DNA from: Apostichopus japonicus
Lineage: Eukaryota; Echinodermata; Holothuroidea; Aspidochirotida; Stichopodidae
Assembly (NCBI RefSeq): GCF_037975245.1
Contig: NC_092572.1
Coordinates: 9,942,001 to 10,006,000 of the forward strand
Length of the DNA stretch: 64,000 nucleotides
Direction of reading: 5' to 3'
The notes under the pieces are model-generated. The model was not told where the DNA came from. It ran no database searches and saw only the letters and a list, made by a program, of their open reading frames with translations. The translations under genes and the position numbers were made by a program. Every line of letters begins with the position of its first letter. The stretch's first letter is position 1. Shown in pieces: positions 51,394 to 63,910 of this stretch.

Positions 51394-51758
51394 GTAAAAA
51401 AAAATTGTACTGTTATTCTTCTATGGATATGAAAGTGAAAGACAATATCCAAATTGTGTATATAAATACTTTGAGACTTAATCATTTAGGACTTATTCAC
51501 TGATCAAGTGTATTTATGTACAGTTAGTTAATAGCTCTTCATGTATAATACGATCTCATTCACATGATAAGTGTCATTGAACAATAACCAGGAAACGAAA
51601 TACGAATCTAAACCAGTAAAGTACTTAATAGCATACGATCAATTCGCCGAATATGTCGATGAATTTTAGAACACGGATCGTCTTTTTCCTACATCAGAAT
51701 GCTACAAAAGCTCATAAGTTTTGTAAATACTATGATATGTCATTGAATTTTATTACAG

Positions 51759-52627
51759 GGAAGTCACCTTTCCCTGATGATACAGATATTACGTCGCATA
51801 CAGAATTATTTGAACCATCATTACCTTGGTCAGAGAAATGTTTCCAGATAAAGTAATTATAATTCCATTCAATATGCATATGAATACTGGTTTTGCTTGA
51901 TCGATGCTGTATATGTGATTGCTGTATTCATCTTTCGACGAAAATACCTTAAAATGGTAGATAGGATAATTAATTATTGTTCTTTGTGATGATCAATTAT
52001 AACCCACAATGACTATAATGACGGTGAACTTGAAAAGTACGGTGACGAGGATTTCATTTTAAAGAATTGTTTATAATCAAACAATTCCTTTGAAATAACC
52101 TCCACATACTTTTTTGCTCCATATAACTTAAGCACAGAACAGTTTCAATATCATAATCAACTGATGATACTTTGTATTGCTAAGGAACAGCAAATACTTT
52201 CGTCTGCTGATTTTGTCTTAGCACATTGCATGTAGTCATAGTGTTGTACAGGCGTTCTATCTGCAGTTTGATTGTTTGAAGAGATAGCAATTTGCAAAAT
52301 CAAATTTGCGGTGAACATTGAAAACATCTACAACCTAGCTAATTTTCTTGTTCACGTAGCTTTACCAGGAATATGATAGCTATGATATCATGACGTTAGT
52401 TGTTATAGCACACAATTTCGAGGAGTACTTTAAGAGTTCTGTGCTACAGAAAGCACGTCACATGACCCTCCATTCTGTGCTTCTCCAGGTTGACGTAATA
52501 GACCCACTTATTAAGTTGATTTTATTGCATTTGGTTCTTCTGCAGAGATAAAATCCTGTACAAATGTTGGAGCCATGACTGTGCTTCCCGACCATCCATA
52601 CATCGTTTGAAAGTAACTTTTATGGAA
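51759..52627 (+). CDS. Receptor B exons 14-15: pseudokinase C-lobe end
   Basis: 51759-51852 (phase 1 to 2) gives GKSPFPDDTDITSHTELFEP; 52546-52627 (2 to 0) gives KDKILYKCWSHDCASRPSIH, with the C-W-x-x-x-x-x-x-R-P signature that ends RTK domains. Both exons are undamaged. Confidence 0.85.
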
Positions 52628-52995
52628 GTAAGAGAACCGATCTTCTTTCTAAATTTGCCATTACGATTCTTATGATACTGAGAAGAAGAAACATGTTACA
52701 TCTTCATCCCTTCTCAAATAAAATGTTATATACAGAAATGATATTATAATGTGATATACAACATATCTGGAATTGTGTAAAATAGCAATAATGAAAAAGA
52801 AAAACAAGTTTCTTTAAATGGCTTGAAACTATAAATTAAAATTGCGCCAAAAAGTAGTTAATGAAACTGATAAACATAAAGCAACATAATATTTGTTAGC
52901 AAATAATGCTTGCAAGTACTTTTCCCTTACGTTATTTTCATTTGTTATAAATTTACTTAATGAGTGTGTATTATGTGCAAATTAACTCTCAACAG

Positions 52996-53097
52996 ATATT
53001 TCAGAGGTTACTAGATGACAGTTCTTATGAGATACCGATATCAACGACGTATGTGGATATGGGATCAGCGAATGTTGCTGAAGATACCTACTCATAA
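52996..53097 (+). CDS. Receptor B exon 16: C-terminal tail with YVDM
   Basis: 102 nt from phase 0 to TAA: IFQRLLDDSSYEIPISTTYV then DMGSANVAEDTYS. YVDM fits YxxM, the binding motif of PI3-kinase p85 SH2 domains. Three other tyrosines flank it. As the kinase is inactive, phosphorylation would have to come from another kinase (inference). Confidence 0.8.
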   Translation: MFQRLLDDSSYEIPISTTYVDMGSANVAEDTYS

Positions 53098-53879
53098 TAC
53101 GTATACCATGCCAGGAAGAAGGACTGTATACGAATGAACCAACTTTTCGTACGTGAACTGTACGAGAACTAAAGAGAGATATGCTAATTAATGTTTTAAG
53201 TCTGCTGCAAAGTTTAACCTGGTATAACTTGTTCCAAGTATAAAACACATTCACTGGGTGAAATTCTTTTTGATAACCGTTGTTTTGATTCTATATTTGG
53301 CACACCTGCCGTAGAAATGATTAAAACATTTGTTATTGTCAATACTGACACAAAATTATGTACATGCTTTAGATTTACGGAATGATTTTCCAAATTCAAT
53401 ATAAAAACTATTTTCATATTAAGGCAATTGTCATGTTTAAGAGATAAAGACTTGTATTATACGATGTATACTAACGTGGAAAGCCTGGCAATAAGCATAC
53501 ACTAACAAAATTAGAAGGGAGCATATTTGACTCAGTATGTACTGGTATAGTTGTGAAAAGAGGTAATTACAAATGTTGAAAGAAGTATAATGTCTTTGTT
53601 TAAGAAAGAACTAACACATAGTCAACATATATTTCATTCTTCAAGGTTTAATACATGTATGTCTTTGTTTAATCGAGAGAGAGAGATGCACTTTACTTAT
53701 AATGGGGCTTTGAAGAATTTCACGAAAGTTAACCACATGATCTGAGTGCTAGAGAAAGCATTAACCTTGTGATTATATAGGAGTAACAAAAGCAAACTCA
53801 TTGCAGTTGAAACCAGTAAACCATTTTAGTATGTATATTGAAATAGTGCCTGGTTTTCTATATCCTTTATTCTGATTAG
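53098..53879. other. 3' flank of receptor B
   Basis: AT-rich, no gene. Contains no strong AATAAA near the stop codon; TATAAA and ATTAAA variants occur. A short GA run at 53675-53687. Confidence 0.5.
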
Positions 53880-54420
53880 GTTTCCAAACTAAACTGGTTC
53901 AATCGAATTTGCTCCCCAGATGTTAAAGGTAAACACAAATCGAAACTAATGAACTGCTGGTCTAGTGCTATAAGCATGAAGTACTTTCTGTAAACTAGCC
54001 CAAAATCATTCAAAATGCTGCATGAACCATACCAAAACGCTGTTGTTTTTATTCCAGTGACATCTTAATCCCTGAGCTGAACGAAAGTTAACAATGCTCT
54101 GTAGAATTTCAGAAACTGAACCCAAAATTGTCGTCACGTGATCATAATTCGAATACAATAAAGTACTGGTCTTGTCGCATGGCAAGTATACAATATACCG
54201 CTGGATTACTTCATCGATCCTCCATCTTTGTTATAACAACCAACCTTAATTTTCTTATAAAACTCGCGCAACACGGAATGTGAACTAGTACACCAGCACT
54301 CCAAAACACATACAGATTAGTAGTTTAATATATCCTCTACCGCAGTCGCACCGTAGTCGTCAAAATAAACTGTACAACACAATTTTGCAGCTAACTACTT
54401 TAAAGGCAAAGTTCAACGAA
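53880..54420 (+). repeat. Segmental duplication block 1, copy 2
   Basis: Collinear with 900-1420, with CGTCACGTGATCATAAT in the same place. Marks the beginning of the next tandem unit after receptor B. Confidence 0.75.
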
Positions 54421-54565
54421 GGGTGATATACATGGAAATCCTTCAAATGAACAAGGTATCACCGTCTTGTTGTTCTTTATGCCGGGTACTCAACCTGTGG
54501 GGCATTTTTTTGTGGGGGATGGGGAGTTAACAGTCTCTACTGCCGTACCAGTCCCATAATATAGA

Positions 54566-55046
54566 CTACAGACTAACTGAAAAGGGTCCTGACAAAACGG
54601 ACTGGGGTGGGTTTGGATAGCCGAGTCCATTCTTTGGACACGATTTCGCCTCGTCTGACCTTTTGCTCGACATTTTCGATCGGTAGGGCTTGAGCCTGTT
54701 ATAATGTACTGTACGGAGGGGTTTCAAGATATTTCCCAAATGGCAAACCTGATATACTACAGAGCTTTCGACTTCATTCTTAATTATTTTCATTACCATG
54801 AACGGGCCTTCCCGTTTTCGTTCGGCTGTTACTAGGAAGATCGATCCACACCTTATTCTCAGGGAAGTAACCCTTAAAGTTTACTTTCCTATCATTATTA
54901 TACTTTTGAAGCTTCCTTACGTTCGAATTGAATTCTTCCACTTTCTTGAAAGCTTGTCTCAGATTTTGGTGTAATGACACAACATAATCTGAAGGATTAC
55001 CCGATAGGGAAACCCTTGTCACAGACGTATGGAGGCAGGAGTTCAA
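54566..55046 (-). mobile_element. Ty3/Gypsy-type integrase C-terminal fragment
   Basis: On the minus strand, SDYVVSLHQNLRQAFKKVEE, then QKYNNDRKVNFKGYFPENKV and WIDLP, then after a frame change KPLRTVHYNRLKPYRSK. This is the order found after the Gypsy integrase core: a helix, Q-K-x-x-Y-D-x-x-V-x-x-x-x-x-x-x-x-G-D-x-V-W, and V-H-x-x-R-L-K-P-Y. Integrase core, RT and LTRs were not seen, so it is a remnant that separates duplication blocks 1 and 2. Confidence 0.75.
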
Positions 55047-55159
55047 TGTTCTCTCCCGCCTACTATCTAATATCTTAAGTTCTTATGTTATCATTTTGTA
55101 TAAATCAAGCCAAGATATTACCATTCATTGCAACGTATGCAAAGCCAAAAACCGTAACT

Positions 55160-55560
55160 GGCGTAACACGATACATGATGACAATATGAATCTACACGAT
55201 TATAATAATTAAGTACACGATGATAATCTAAACTGCTTACGATAAGAATGTGCTGCGTCACCATATGAATATACATATACATGCTAGTTTGAACATTTGT
55301 ATTATTTATATAGGGTATATAATTCCTCTTACTTGCTTTCAGTACAATTGTGTACCCATGATAACCTGTTGCCATCGTGGACTGGATAATAGGAATTTCT
55401 GCATTGTAATTTGTGAGGAGTTATCAATAGACTCGTCGCACAACCGAAACAACGGTAGTGCAAGCATAACAATCATTTAATCTATATTTGAGTCATGAGG
55501 TCCACCTCATGAATATTTACATATGCATACGCGTACACTCTAAAAACAACCTGGTGAAAA
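55160..55560 (+). repeat. Segmental duplication block 2, copy 2
   Basis: Collinear with about 1965-2420, including the AGGTCCACCT segment near its end. Beyond it the homology to the left flank is interrupted by several kilobases of other sequence until block 3 at 63680. Confidence 0.7.
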
Positions 55561-58500
55561 TTTTCCTGGTTTACAATTTGCTAACATTATTTTGGTTATT
55601 TGCTACGTTAGTTAACATCATCTTGGTTACGCTCAATCCGTCCTGGGGTAAACCTGATCTTAACATAACCCTGGTGAAAATTGATTATTTGCATATTGCA
55701 ATCCTCGCCTCTGATTGGTTGGTAGTCGCGACTCAAGACGTTCGATCTAGCTCAGCTTCCTACGGCAACAATCGCAAGCAGGAGAAACAGTCAAATACAA
55801 CGAAGAAATAAGCAAATAACCATCTAATTATTGCACACTACGAAGACCAAATTTTGCTAGATTAATGGGGTATGAGTAACCTTAAATCAGTGTTTAAATG
55901 TAAATGTGTGATAACGGGATCATGTCGATTTTGTCATTTCTGCGATACAGTCAGTACGCGCGATGTTGAAGAATAACCTTACGTTAGCTCTTAGGTTTGT
56001 TAGGTTGGAATGCGAGAGGTCCCGATAATTTTGCGGTGGGTAAGTTTTAACGGGACACAAGCCTGGGTTCGTTTCTGGAAGGAACACAGACAAATTGACG
56101 AGTCTAGAGAATTTGAATGAAAACGTATGCTATATTGAACAATGGAGTTTGAACCAACAACAACAAATGGTAATTACAAATATATAGTAAATTACTCACA
56201 AACTTAATAAGATAGAATACACATTAAAACACGCTGGTCTCTTCCAACGGCGATATCCCTCAGCGACCACGACCTCGATGACTCGACGACGATTCTCGGT
56301 CCGTTGTACCGCGAAATAAACTGGGCCTCGACGAAGATTCTCGCGATCCCAGAAACAGCAGTCACCTTCTTTCCGGCGATGCCCAAAATAGAATACGGAC
56401 CTCCAGCCACAATCGAGGGAAGCACAAGTCGAACTTCTCGCCGACTAAATATCAACAGAGTCAGTCATAAATCAGCTTTATAGCCACCAACTCCTGGCGT
56501 AACGAACTTCCTCAACGGAGACAGAAACTCTCCACTTTCGGCGAAATAATGACTGGAAAACTGTAGTTTCACAGCAAAGCCTTATTCAAACTTCTGAATG
56601 GAAGTGTAGAATCAATCTTGGTATCGATATCTCAATCCCTCAGAAACTACTGGCAATTGAGCACTGACGATATATAGTAGGATGGTATAATATGTGTCGT
56701 CGGTTGTATTCGTTCAGAAACTGAGAAAATTTCTGATCTGGGGCCGATTTTTATACGATTCGCCATGTTGAGAATCATCTGGATCTTTTTCGAAACACCT
56801 GAATAACAATTCGACCCAGTTTCTTCTTTCCCGGAAGTCCTTTGCATATCTCGCGGAACATTCCAGAGAAACCACAAAGATGCGAGCACAGCATACAACG
56901 GGATTTCAGGTTAACCGCCTTGAAACCGAGACCAGCGTGCCATCATAAGGAATATAGCAGAACAATCATGTATTGCTCATTACATAAACAACCTTCTGAC
57001 ACGGTAAACCGACCTAATTTCTCAAATATTGATTCGTCAAGTAGGACATTTCAAATCCTTGCTATATTATAACATTAGATTTCTCACTTACAGTGACTAG
57101 AGTTACGCTACAATGGGCCATCGTAACAGGTTGTTAGGCTAGGTTAGGCCAGATCCTTTCCCTGACGTAATAAATACCCTGTACTGGCTATGAGATAGTA
57201 TAGGCTAGTATTTGTATAGTAAGTACCTTCACTCCAGGACTTAGTCTAGACCTAAATAAGTATATGCCTACTCTGTGTGTCATACTCAAAGCAAAACCTC
57301 TCGCTTCTAGTGACTACTTCTACCAAATGCAAGTAATTGTGGTGTAGGGTAACTTTTGAAGGCACACCTAATCAAAGCCACGCATTTATGGTGAAATTAT
57401 ACATAGGCCTAGACCTCTTTTCACTTGGGTCAGTACACTTGAGTCTTAGTAAGAGTTAGACCCTGTAGGTCTAGCTTGCCTTCGCTTTTAAAAGACTAGG
57501 CCTAGGTTATACTAATGGTCTACATGTTTGGGAAATGGCTAATAGTGATTGCCGAAAGTGAAAGAAGAGATTGCTTAAAATTGCAAGTGATGCATTTATG
57601 GGAGTGGCCTAGACTAACTTCTGATTGTAAAACTTACCCAGGCTAGACTATTACCGGTTAAGCTATATTAGTAAATTTAGGTTATATGTACTGAAAAACA
57701 ATGTAAAAAATGTAAAATGTAATCAGAGAGATGATAATTGTGTACTTTTTTTTTTATAAAAACCAAGAAACTTGTGTAAGGTTAATCTCGATCGGGACTA
57801 TACTTCAATGTGAATTGGTCAGAAATCAGTACTTGGTGGAGGAGGGGGGGGGGGGGTGGGGACTTGTGTGTCAAACTTTAACGAGTTTTGGCTAAAATGT
57901 CAGTTAATTAGGCTTGGCCTTCCCATGAAATGATAAAGGTTTAGCCTACGCCTAGTCACATATAAGATTTAACCACATGAGAATGTAAAAATGAAACACC
58001 ACATGACTAGGTCACAGCTTTGCACTCCTAATGTTATAAGCCTCATACTATGAAACAGACATGAGTTTTTTTTTCATCTCATCTTGTTTTTATTCTGCAA
58101 TTATACTACACAGAGGTAGGTTTTGAAGCATGTCAGTGAGGCAGATTATATTTCCATATTAGGCACAGCGGATCATGAGACTGGTGTAAATCTCAATAAT
58201 CTGAACTGCTCATAGCAGGCACTTGTTATGGCATGGATTTTCTGAACATTAAATAGGGACACCTTTACAGTAAGGTATATAATGTTTCTAAATAAAGCAC
58301 ATCAGATCATGAAATTGGTGTAAATCTCAATAAACTGATAAGTATTTAAACATGGTACAAAACTTAAATAAAGAATGTTAATGGAATTGATATTGTTTTA
58401 GTTTGAAAATATTTCTACAAGTTTGACCGGCTTCTGTTAGGTTCATAAATAAATAGTTCTTTCTGTTGTTATGTGTCATTTTCTTTGGCAAAATGGAAGA

Positions 58501-58770
58501 TTTTTCCCAAAAGCCGATAACAGCCATGACAGGGTACATGAAACACACAACTTTCAGCCCTTCAATACCGTACTGGCAAACTACATGAAAAATATGTTGC
58601 GTGGTATTAAAAAGGCAAGAGAGAAATCCTTTTCTGGTCTTTTAGGCCAGAGAAATAATTCTCTTGCACTCTCATTTTAAGGCTATCATATAAAAACTGT
58701 ACTTATGGATCCAATGGGTGTAAAGGTTTTATAATATTTTATTAACAAATAATAAGGTCCAATATAAATG
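55561..58770. other. Inserted interval within the right-hand duplication
   Basis: No gene assigned. 56220-56900 is noticeably richer in CG dinucleotides than its surroundings, with broken minus-strand frames (GIAGKKVTAVSGIARIFVEA, SRYNGPRIVVESS) that look protein-derived but that I cannot place; a retroelement protease or gag remnant is one guess. 57100-57700 is rich in TAGGCCTAG-type phrases. A G-run lies at 57840-57862. Confidence 0.4.
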
Positions 58771-58786
58771 TATTCACAAATGGAAC

Positions 58787-59323
58787 ATGCTCTTGTCTCC
58801 ACTTCTTTCTGAAGTAGATTGGTATAAGGTGTGCTCATACAACTGGAAATGTACTTCTGAGGTGAATCTTCCTTGGTTCCAATTTCGTCTTCTTAACATA
58901 ATTTTAGGTACAATTACCCTCATGGTTAAAATTGGCAAAACCAATGATCCATTGTGCACTTTTTGTGGTGTGGCAGATGAGAGTTTAATAAATTTATTTT
59001 CGGAATGCGGCTACACCCAGAAAGTATTGAGGGATTTTCAAAACTGGGTTCAAATCAAATTGGATATCAATATTGCAGTTAGTAAAGAACTTGTTCTCTT
59101 TGGAAACTATTTATACAAAGACTATGTGTTTAATAACATCCTTCTGGTTCTAAAATTGAGTGTTTACAAAAGTAAGGTTAAAAAAGAGAAACCTTCCTTT
59201 AGCTATGGTAAAAATGATCTAAAGAATGTTTATCTAAAAGGAAAGTTTATGTATCAAACAAATTGTAAGCAAAATGGTTTTGATATCAGATGGCATAACT
59301 GGAAATCTCTATTTGAAGTTTAA
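58787..59323 (+). mobile_element. LINE C-terminal fragment (zinc-knuckle region)
   Basis: A 178-codon open frame with DPLCTFCGVADESLINLFSE followed by CGYTQKVLRDFQNWVQIKLD. The C-x-x-C-x(3)-E-x(2)-x-LF-x-x-C spacing is that of the C-terminal zinc knuckle of L1/Tx1-type LINE ORF2, followed by the usual W and LG/FG-containing part (VLFGNYLYKD). It stays open to the stop near 59320, so this is a fairly young 5'-truncated copy. The assignment to the L1/Tx1 group is tentative. Confidence 0.65.
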
Positions 59324-59404
59324 TGATTTATTGGTTGTTGTGGATAATATTGACTAATTGCCATAAAGTATATGTTATTATGAACTGTATTTTGTTTGGA
59401 TACT

Positions 59405-59419
59405 TGATGGAATGATAAT

Positions 59420-59461
<42 letters not shown>

Positions 59462-59467
59462 ATCATT

Positions 59468-59511
<44 letters not shown>
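59405..59511. repeat. Palindrome around a (TA)n core, plus second TA tract
   Basis: Perfect 17-bp inverted arms, TGATGGAATGATAATAA (59405-59421) and its complement (59457-59473), enclose about 35 bp of TA repeat; a second TA tract runs to 59511. The DNA could form a hairpin or cruciform. It lies about 80 bp after the LINE ORF end. Confidence 0.9.
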
Positions 59512-59516
<5 letters not shown>

Positions 59517-60430
59517 GCTGCTGTTTACTTAGCCCTATGGTAGTGTTGATCAATGTAAAAAACAACTGAATACTTTTGAGTATTACTATTAAGTAAAATA
59601 TCTCTATACACAAGTTGAGCAGCTAAAACAGTTTGTGGAACAACAAAGACATGCTTCATATTGCCTTATATTAAACTACAACTACAACCAAAAATGAGTT
59701 GCATGGTGATTGATACCATGTATAAGTTATGCATGTAGAGGTCAATTGAGGTCACTGCGATCATTGCGATAACCATTATCTCATACTTCCAAACACTTCC
59801 ATCTATTATAGTGTTGAAAGATATAGATTTATCTTTTCAAAAGATTGGTCACTTACTCTCTGCTAATTGTGGAAGCATAACTTGAAGTTACTGCAAAGTC
59901 ATTTTACATTAGATGAATTTTCTTATGATAGTAAAATTTTGTTAAATTAAGGTGCATGTATCTTAGAAATTTCAAAACGGAAAGGCTAAATCAGGACTGT
60001 GCAACATATAAATGTACACTATTCTAAGCATATCCTACATTCTGTATTGTAGATGGCAAGTCTCTGACTTCTAGTTTTATTTTCTCTATGGTATAAACAA
60101 AGAGTGTGACCATGGCCTTCAGTAAGTGTCAGTCCTTTTTAAAATTGTTGTCATAGAGCAGTGCGATACCTTGGCTATCTCGGAAAGGGGAAGGGTGAGG
60201 GGGGGGGGGTTGAGAGAAGATGTAAACTTCCAGTGAATGTTATTTTAATGTATCAAATTTAAGCAATTTCAAAAATCTTTTATTGTAGACGAACTTGGCA
60301 TTTTCTCTTGTCTGTTGTTTTGGGGAATTTCAACATTGAAGGGTCCGAGGGAGCATCCTTGCAATCATTCGTAGATGTAAAACAAGTAAGTTTTTTATTT
60401 AGATTTATGTTTAATCTACATGGATTTGCG

Positions 60431-61153
60431 CTAGCTGATAGCCCACTGATTATTGGTAAACTGGAACCAGTTTAGATATGTTAGGGATTTAAGGAAATTG
60501 AACAATTTATTTACGGAGGTGTCAGCCCAGAAATAACAGGACTTTGCAAAGCATGGAAATAAATTGTCTAAAACGAAGAGAAAATTGCTTTTACAGAGAA
60601 ATTCCAGTGCTGCCACATCGTTGGTTGAGTTTGCAGTAGGTGCATAGACAGAGATGAAAAGCAGACTGCCCTGCATCAAACGGTATCTAGCTGCCATCAG
60701 GCGGACGGAGAGCTGCCAGCAATTACACATAGCTCTGTAGGCTCGTGGAGACATCAATATGCCTACTCCAGAACGTTTGATCTGGCCCCCAGACATGATC
60801 AATCGACCTCCGAGATCCTCTTGTTTCCCGATGTTGTGTGTTTCGCTCAGACCGATGATATCATATCTGTAGTTAGACAGAGACAGTTCTAGATGCTCAG
60901 CAGCAAGTGGGGTCTGAAGTGTACGGATGTTCCAGCACCCGGTAGAGAAAAGCTGTAGGAGCGAAGGCTGGTCTTGCACCATCGGCACATCACCGTTCGT
61001 AACCGACTTTGGGTGATGAGCGTCATCATGACAAGGAGTCATCGCCGATACAGCTTCATCCCAAGTAGCATTTAACCGCTCATCCACCCTTGGGGTCCCG
61101 GTGGGAGGAGAGGCATAGGTTATCGTTCTAGGGTTCGTAGTCATCATTAGCAA
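60431..61153 (-). mobile_element. LINE APE endonuclease fragment
   Basis: The minus-strand open frame reads STGCWNIRTLQTPLAAEHLE, YRYDIIGLSETHNIGKQEDL, SGGQIKRSGVGILMSPRAYR and LMQGSLLFISVYAPTANSTN, the endonuclease I-IV motifs of RTE/related LINEs (N-x-R-T, D-I-x-x-L-S-E-T, G-V-G-I-L, V-Y-A-P-T). Motif order is intact with a leader of about 70 residues before it. After ALEF the sequence becomes unrelated, so the copy is cut off before the catalytic DFN. The 61159-61530 stretch on the same strand looks like the 5' part of the same element in another frame. Confidence 0.8.
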
Positions 61154-63269
61154 AAGTCATGGGACAGTATCAGGTGAAATATAATGTGGATCGTCACCAG
61201 TGTGTTCCACATCGCAGTAACCATACTGGTCTAGTGTCCGCAACCGTTGACCGGAACGAGCCAGTTCATCCGCATGCAGACATGTTGGAGATACCGTTGA
61301 CCAAAAACGTGCCAGTTCTTCCGCCAGCCCCAACAATCGATGCCCTGCTGCCAACATCTTCACCAGTAACCCATGGCGGGGAGCGAGAGGTAGCTGGTAC
61401 TTGCTCAAGGCACCACCTCAGACTAGTGGAGGGAAGGAGTCGTCTTACTTCTCCATTGCATGGCTGTTCGAAGGACAAGCCACTGCCCACTGCCCACAAA
61501 ATGACAACAACAAAATGTTGAACCAATATCACACCCTGGACTGTAGGGTAAGTGCTTCAAATATCACTATTGACTCATTTTGCTCCAAGCGACTATCGTG
61601 TAATGCACATTTACACATTTGATCTTCGCCTATTATGCAATTGGTATGTCAAGTTCACGAACACAGGCTTGTTTGCCGAAAAGATCAGAGGAAACGACCG
61701 TGAAAAATCGTGATCTTTAATTTAACTTCTTTTTCATTCTAGTTCGTTAACACACCATTTATTACTTTAATAGTTTCATTCCTTTCCTAGATTTGTACAA
61801 ATTGGATCAGGTGAAAATGAGAAATTGAGAGACGCTACCAAGTAATACAGCTTTGCAGTAGTAAAAAATATGTCTTTGGCTTGGATGATGCACATGAAGA
61901 ATGTGATTGTAGCTGTTTATGAGGTAACAATTTGATATTTTGCATTTCAATTCATATCTCTCTCCACAATTGGTAAAACCTGCTTGTACAACTCCAATGA
62001 AACTTGCATAGTGATGACCTGTTATGAAGAGACATGTGAAATTTGCTCAGGAATTTTATGTTAAAGGGTCGGGTTTACTTAATTTTTTGGAAACGCTTCT
62101 TCCTGAGTCCACGGACGGACATGTGGATGTATGCAAAACGTGATCATAATTTTGGTCATTCAGGGTCAGGGTTTCAGAAATTTCATGTTCAAGGACGCAT
62201 CGGTCTATTCTTTAACTATTTAACTGTTAGTTCAAAATCTTTTCAAATTGATCTTTCTTGTGATTATAATAAGCTAAAATTACCACTTTCTATTGGAGTT
62301 TAAATAATTTGCACAAGTTTGTAAGGAGGAGCTTGTGACTAAAAAATTAATGGTATCGTTGGAAGCCTAATTATTGTCTTGCAGAGTCTTGCTTGATGTT
62401 CGGTTTGCCAGTGCAAAGTGGTAAAATTTAATGGTAATTAAATTTAAAATATAAATTTGGTAATATGTGATCCCTATCAGCAACAATGTGAACATAGATC
62501 TTCTAAGACTTTCCTATCTAGTTTAAAGGTAGTCAGTATAGACTATAGCAAGTTATAATTGCAATAAGTTTTCAAAAAGTACTTTCCTGGAGGTCTTTAC
62601 TCTGCAATTTTTCTCAGACATTTTTAAGGAACACACAAGATGACTGAAAGTCCCAGTGAGGAAAATTTTCTCTAAGGTTGTAATAAAAACAGTCTAAGAA
62701 ATCTGACCAGAGGTGACCATATTTGAATATCTAGCATATTTGGGGCTAAAACAGCATACCTTTTAAGAAAAGGAGCTACTGACATAGGGCTGAAGTTGTC
62801 ATGACAAAGGTTATTGGGAGAGAGGCTTTGATCAAGTTTTTAAGAGACAGGTATAGGGTACATTTCTTGTTTTGTAGTGAAACTGTTCGAGTCATTTCCA
62901 AGTTGTTTCCTTGTGCAAAAGTGTGAATCAAGGTCTTGGTATCCCTGTTACATTTCACAGTTGATGTCGAGCAATCAGTGCTTCAGCATGCGACAATTGT
63001 TATGTTCTAAATAATATCCTCAAAATTTTGATTTCAGTATTTAATTTCTTACAGAAATTCATTGTATAAATATTTGAGGTATTAATTAAACTATATTGTA
63101 AAAGTTCACATAGTACTCAAAATTCAAAGGTAATGGCGATGCAAATAAGTTACCTTTCAGTAGCATTAACTATGTTGTTTATAATTTATGTTTTGCTTTT
63201 TCAAAATTTGAATGCATTGCAACTAAAATGAAGAAAAAGGGGCATACCCAATAGTATTATAGTGGTGAT

Positions 63270-63500
63270 TTGACCAGGAATGAGGTGGAAAATTCTTTAA
63301 TATTAACTAGGATAATGGTGACTTCAACCAGGAAATGTTGTTTAATTTAACCAGAAAGAGGTGGAACATTATGTGATATAAACCAGGATAGTGTTAGCAT
63401 CAACCAGCAAATGTTGGTTGATTTAACCAGGAAAGAGGTAGCATACGTTTGAAATTAACCAGGATAGTAGTCACATCAACCAGGAAATGTTGGTTATATA
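63270..63500 (+). repeat. Tandem repeat, about 76-bp unit, three copies
   Basis: Each copy contains three sub-phrases built on AACCAGGA: TTAACCAGGAAAGAGGT, AACCAGGATAGTG and ATCAACCAGGAAATGTTGG. Copies start near 63270, 63347 and 63423 and a partial fourth follows. Non-coding minisatellite. Confidence 0.85.
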
Positions 63501-63679
63501 ACCAGAAATATATAATTTTATTATTATCCAAAACATGTACGGAAAACATTTCATTGCATGCTGCAAAGTAGTACTCGAGGGGGAAAACGATGCATATGGG
63601 GTACCACATAATTCCTGCTATGTAGCTACGCTCTCATACAAAAAAAAAATATCCTGAAGATATTTTTTGAAAAATTGGC

Positions 63680-63910
63680 GTATATCGTATGCATTAGAAT
63701 AACCCTAGATAGTTGTTCCCTGAGGTGACTGCACTTAGTCTATCTATATCATTATCACCACCAGATTTTGAACTTTGTCACGGATTGAATTCAACTTTCA
63801 TTTTGCAGTTTATATTGTACTGTGAAGTACTATGATCGCTAACATGGATAGCGCGATGGCGCCTGAGAAAAGGTAAGAATATTACTGGATAAATTATCAT
63901 ATTATCCAAC
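63680..63910 (+). repeat. Segmental duplication block 3, copy 2 (promoter-proximal block of a predicted next receptor)
   Basis: Collinear with 3695-3940. In this copy the shared end reads ATGGATAGCGCGATGGCGCC then TGAGAAAAG followed by GTAAGA, a good donor, so a short 5' exon is possible. If spacing is kept, the signal-peptide exon of the next paralogue would start near position 64450, outside the window. Confidence 0.75.

Larger units (their letters stand above)
42838..53097 (+). pseudogene. Receptor B: three-Ig receptor with RTK-type pseudokinase tail, damaged
   Basis: Exons: 42838-42882 (signal peptide), 43103-43390, 43782-44083, 46170-46388, 46598-46708, 47452-47484, 47949-47976, 48461-48531, 49076-49246, 49694-49804, 50003-50169, 50483-50602, 51279-51393, 51759-51852, 52546-52627, 52996-53097. 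From the Ig3 exon to the TAA at 53095-53097 all phases mesh. Ectodomain and TM exons match receptor A in order and (except Ig2) length. The tail is a tyrosine-kinase fold without catalytic residues. Two lesions, a lost donor after exon 1 and a 1-nt deletion in Ig2, would prevent a full product from this sequence. Either it is a young pseudogene, the assembly has errors, or an alternative start or splice is used. The kinase exons show no damage, which argues for recent or only apparent inactivation. Confidence 0.78.

Noticed and set aside
54566-55046. Host chromatin or chromodomain gene
   Set aside because: The order of helix, QK-YNNDRKV, KVWIDLP and VHYNRLKPY is that of a Gypsy integrase tail, and frames are broken.
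61159-61521. 120-codon plus-strand open frame with higher GC
   Set aside because: It is antisense to the LINE endonuclease leader; the sense signal is on the minus strand.
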